From assembly GCA_009599575.1 (NCBI GenBank), contig VWND01000076.1, positions 620,001 through 684,000 on the forward strand: a DNA stretch of 64,000 nt, read 5' to 3'. Below are positions 60,641 through 64,000 of this stretch, piece by piece. This stretch comes from Blumeriella jaapii (Eukaryota > Ascomycota > Leotiomycetes > Helotiales > Drepanopezizaceae). Under the pieces are notes generated by a model. The model was not told where the DNA came from. It was given only the letters and a program-made list of their open reading frames with translations, and did no database searches. The position numbers and the translations under genes were made by a program. Positions within the stretch are counted from its first letter, which is position 1, and the number at the start of each line of letters is the position of its first letter.

Positions 60641-63305
60641 CTACTCCATCTCGTACTCCGCGTCCCGAGCCATGTGCGCAGCTTCCGAGACGATGAAGAT
60701 GAGACGAGTCCCGTTTCCAGCAGTTTGCCAAATCTGGATTGTCATGTTAGCAAGATGCAGTGGGCGATGGTGGAAAAGTGAGGGCAAACTTACGTCCAGC
60801 TCGGTGTACTCCATGACAGCAGTCTGCCATTGGTCTCTTGTGAAGCCCTTGGCGATAACTCGCTCCTCCACCTTACGCATGCTCAGCTCCATGCCAAGGT
60901 CGTCATCGCCCTCGTCAGCATCGTCAGGTCTGCACTGACCGCTCTCGGCAAGCGCGCGAACCATGTTGTAAATCCTAGAGCTCGGGCTCATGTCTTTGCC
61001 AGAGCCGCCTTGGTCTTGGTATAAAGACTCCTTGCTGGCTTCGATCAGTCTTAGAGCCTCGTCCACATCATCCTGACAACTTCCTCGCTGAAGCGTAGAC
61101 GGGCGAGAGCTTGGGCAAGACGCAGTATACCAAGAAGAGTACGCGGGGATGTGTGTGTGAATTGCTTTTTGTTCTTCTCGTCTCGGGATTGTTGTTCCCG
61201 CATCTTGACATACGCCTTCACCATGTACTCCGAAACTGGAGTTGGGACCACAGGGCGGAAAGTACGGGCTTGAGCAACATATTGGCGAACCTCATTGGGA
61301 GTGAAGACGACTCCGTCAGAGTCCGGATGCCTGCTGTTCATGTGAACGAAGGTGACGTGGCGAGCGAGTAGGGCATCGGTATCTCTGGTAGGCGTATCGA
61401 GGATCAAGAAGAGAACATCGAAACGGGAGAGGAGAGCTGCTGGAAGATTGATGTTCTCCACTGGAGATATGCGGGGATTGTAGCGACCGTAGAGGGGGTT
61501 GGCTGCTGCAAGAATGGATGTGCGTGCGTTGAGAGTCGTCGAGATCCCAGCTTTAGAGATGGATATTGTCTGCTGCTCCATAACTTCATGAATGGCAGTC
61601 CGATCGCTATCATCCATCTTATCGAACTCATCGATACAGCAGATTCCGTTGTCAGCCAAGACGAGAGCACCGCCTTCGAGAATCATCTCATCAGTGACTG
61701 GGTCTTTCATAACTGCTGCGGTGAGACCGACACCACTGCTCCCGCGACCGGTTGTGTAGACTCCACGAGGGGCAACCTTGGTGATGTACTTCAGTAATTG
61801 AGATTTGGCCACACCAGGGTCACCCATCAAGCAAATGTTGATGTCTCCTCTAATGCGCATACCATCTCCCATAGCCTTTGTAACACCTCCGACGAGAAGT
61901 AGCAGCAGAGCCTTTTTCACGTCTAAGTGGCCGTAAATCTCAGGCGCAATGGACTTTGCCAGATATTCGTAAACATGGCCAGATGCTCGGTACTGCTCGA
62001 TGCGCCTGAAAACTCGGTTATCGACGGCCAAGTCTTCGTAGGCCTTCTTGTGCTGGGTGACATGTTGCGCCTCGAGAAAAGTGTCTGTCAAGAGGCCGGC
62101 TCTGATGGCTTTGAATCCGGTATATGGGGTTGGCAAGAAGATACCAGCAATGTCAACAATGTCTCCTGGGTTGATCCGACGAACGAGGGCACCGTGGCAT
62201 AAAACAGTGAGCATTCTTGGAATGTGACCAACTGGTACTTGCTCGGCCATTTCTTGGATTTTTACCTCCTGAAATGGTTGGAACTTCGACGCACGGGTGG
62301 AGTGATGCAACTGTCCCTTGGTCTGGTTCGTCTTGCAATCTTGCGAAGGGCATTCTGTCAGGGGTCCGAATGTCTTGGATCCAACAGGCTGAAATATTTC
62401 ACATCCACAGCGGTCACAGGTGTATGCGTTGACCTCTACAGTTGGCTTGACATCCGAAACTCTAGTCGTGATTCCTCGAACGGTGATTAGAGCTCCCAGA
62501 TGCTCTCCACGAACTTGGCGAACAGCCAAGGCCTTCAAAGGTTCGCCGTTGTTCATTCTGGGCTTAAAATTAAGGGTATATCTGCGGGTCAATTCGGCAG
62601 GGAACAGCTCTGGCTCGACTATCACTTCGGCTTGATCTGCGGCAGCTCGCTCGAGGGCCTTGTTTCTGGCTGTTCGTTGGGCCATAAGAACATCTAGAAC
62701 GTCGTCCTTGTAGCTGTATAGGCTGTTAGCAGAAGCGTCGATTCATGTACATGGCAGCCCTACTTAATTTCTATCGTGGCTTCCGGCATAACTTTGTCCA
62801 CTGCTTTTGACATAATATCGAGGTAATGCTTGGCATTGATCTCGATCGAAGAGACCAGGTTCAACGCGTCTCCACTTTCTTCTCGCATTTGATCATACTA
62901 TCGCAAATCAGAACTGAGCATTTCCTTGAGAGCTGTTTCCTACCTTCGCTAAATCATCTAAATCAATCGTGATTTCCTCCTCGTATCGGTCGGCAATCTT
63001 CTGGAGTGTCTCCATGTACTTCAGCTTCGGGGTCTTGCCCTGGGTCCGTGTTTGTCTGCGCGCATTCTGTCTCTCCTCGTCGTCATCATCCATAAAGTCG
63101 TCATCATCGCTGAAATCATCCTCGTCAATGTTCATCTCATGCAGCGCGCCGGCAAGCTCAGTCTTCGGCGACGTCTTGAAGGTGGAGAGGAAGTCCTCGA
63201 ACGCCTCTGAGTTTCGTCAGCATGATGCGCACGTTTTGTTTCCCAGCATTGCCTACTCTGATGCTCCTCGTAATTAACAGGAGATCTGAAAGTGAGGAGC
63301 GACAT
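60641..63305 (-). CDS. MCM7: MCM7 replicative helicase subunit, with an apparent 1-nt deletion
   Basis: Five exons on the minus strand: 63305-63257, 63206-62944, 62897-62764, 62713-60794 and 60733-60641. Expected length is about 819 residues. Order: an acidic N-terminus, a zinc finger (CDRCGCEIF...CPSQDC), the Walker A variant GDPGVAKS, Walker [12 protein letters not shown], arginine finger LLSRFDVLF and a C-terminal winged-helix region. Mcm7 is a subunit of the MCM2-7 ring. In exon 4 the frame is continuous to [12 protein letters not shown] and then hits a stop (61051). The conserved continuation [14 protein letters not shown] is in the next frame. Arithmetic agrees: joined exons total 2459 nt, one short of a multiple of three. 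The missing base lies near 61073-61078. Given that the gene is essential and otherwise intact, an assembly or sequencing error is more likely than a mutation. Confidence 0.95.
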
Positions 63306-63741
63306 CTTGCGCAACGCCGCTGAGCTTCGCAAGTATTGTAGAATTGGGCAGCAGAGTCGCTTCCAATGTTTGTTTCTCTTCAATCCGTGTGTCTTCAAGC
63401 TGTGAGAGATTGCGCCAGTGAGTGTGGGGTTGTGGTAGTGATTGTTTACTGGCGAAGCAGTGGTCGCAAAGCGAAGAATTAGAGCGGAAGCGGAGGCTGG
63501 GAAGGCACTCTACGCCAGAAGTCGCGTGAAGCTCTAGCTGCGACGCGTCGCGTCTGTTTAGCCGCCCATTCTCGGAGTCACGAGTTCATTGGTCAACAGG
63601 CGAGCCTCGCTTACTGCATAGACGCCACAGCCGCTCTAACGACAGTCCGGGCCGAGGCATACAGGCGATTCCAGGTGAGCTCGGAGTAAAGGCTCTTGCG
63701 CCAACACATACAACCCCCATTTGCGCCGGTCGCTCTCCATT
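63306..63741. promoter_or_regulatory. divergent promoter region MCM7 / PEX1
   Basis: 436 bp between opposite start codons. It contains AGACGCGTCGC-like sequence near 63541-63551 (GCGACGCGTCGCG): an ACGCGT palindrome, which matches the MCB element bound by MBF-type cell-cycle factors and would suit MCM7. The motif is seen; the regulation is inferred. Confidence 0.55.
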
Positions 63742-64000
63742 ATGGCCCCTGACCGAAGACGTGGTAGCCAGGCAACTTCTGCTGAGATATCCCTAATACA
63801 TCTGAAGAACTGCTTCGTCAACCTGCCTTCGTCACTGTCTTCTCTCCTCGTCAATGTGAACACTGTGCGTTGCGCCATCTCTCTGTAAGACTGGCCGCTG
63901 ATTGATCCCTCCAGCTAGCTCAGAATGTTATCATCGAGCTCACCTATCGAACACCCCAGCCGTCCAGCTCAAGTCAGACCAATGGAGCCCCTCCAACAAA
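63742..64000 (+). CDS. PEX1: peroxisome biogenesis AAA-ATPase Pex1, 5' end only
   Basis: Exon 1 (63742-63864) and the start of exon 2 (from 63915) are present; the gene runs off the window. The 50-bp intron (GTGCGT...CCAG) is in phase 0. The visible 69 residues read MAPDRRRGSQ..., then ISLIHLKNCFVNLPSSL, LLVNVNT and, after the splice, LAQNVIIELTYRTP. This is the conserved N-terminal domain of Pex1 (LKNC.VNLP...QN.I.EL). Full-length Pex1 carries two AAA modules and, with Pex6, pulls Pex5 from the peroxisomal membrane. Assignment rests on this short segment only. Confidence 0.8.

Noticed and set aside
61081..61130. An intron (GTATAC...TTCAG, about 43 bp) restoring the MCM7 frame
   Set aside because: It would remove the conserved [14 protein letters not shown] segment; a single missing base explains the frame with less loss.

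Overview
The window is nuclear DNA of a filamentous ascomycete (Pezizomycotina). Genes are interrupted by many short introns, mostly 46-140 bp with GT...AG ends. Intergenic DNA is rich in microsatellites, CCTAGGTA palindromes and GTACTGTAC clusters. The gene repertoire is fungal: a Zn2Cys6 regulator, an Rrs1/Slx9 pair, Pam17, Uba4, a Den1-type protease, Mcm7 and Pex1. I cannot fix the genus. All exon coordinates were worked out by eye from splice signals and reading-frame continuity, without transcripts.

Layout. 0-13 kb: a Zn2Cys6 transcription factor, a DUF202 membrane protein, a truncated major-facilitator (MFS) gene fragment, a large C2H2 zinc-finger protein and a hexose-transporter-like MFS protein. 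12.4-16.8 kb: no gene, only low-complexity and tandem-repeat DNA. 16.8-29.1 kb: a RhoGAP, then housekeeping genes RRS1 and mS29/DAP3 (divergent), an NDR-family kinase with ten exons, and a nucleolar FKBP prolyl isomerase whose second exon is partly copied about 1.8 kb away (30778-30849). 31.4-34.2 kb: a divergent pair of polyol/sugar dehydrogenases (zinc sorbitol/xylitol-type and SDR). 35.6-41.4 kb: two fungal proteins of unknown function and a Frag1/DRAM/Sfk1-like membrane protein, separated by simple repeats. 41.4-44.5 kb: no firm gene. 44.5-50.5 kb: a chromodomain-like protein head to head with PAM17, then UBA4 head to head with SLX9. 52.6-59.4 kb: a NEDD8 protease (DEN1/SENP8 type) and a 1.5-kaa protein with a globular N-terminus, a long disordered middle and a C-terminal coiled coil, resembling the Red1/SYCP2 layout of meiotic axis proteins. 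60.6-64.0 kb: MCM7, carrying an apparent single-base deletion near its 3' end, head to head with the first two exons of PEX1, which runs off the window.

Functionally, most genes are single-copy housekeeping functions: ribosome biogenesis (RRS1, SLX9, probably the FKBP), the mitochondrial ribosome and import motor (mS29, PAM17), tRNA thiolation/urmylation (UBA4), deneddylation, DNA replication and peroxisome biogenesis. The accessory-looking material is the truncated transporter, the exon copy, the dehydrogenase pair and the repeat-filled gaps. The points most worth a second look are the axis-like protein, the MCM7 frameshift, the exon copy, the intergenic GTACTGTAC clusters and the chromo-like protein.
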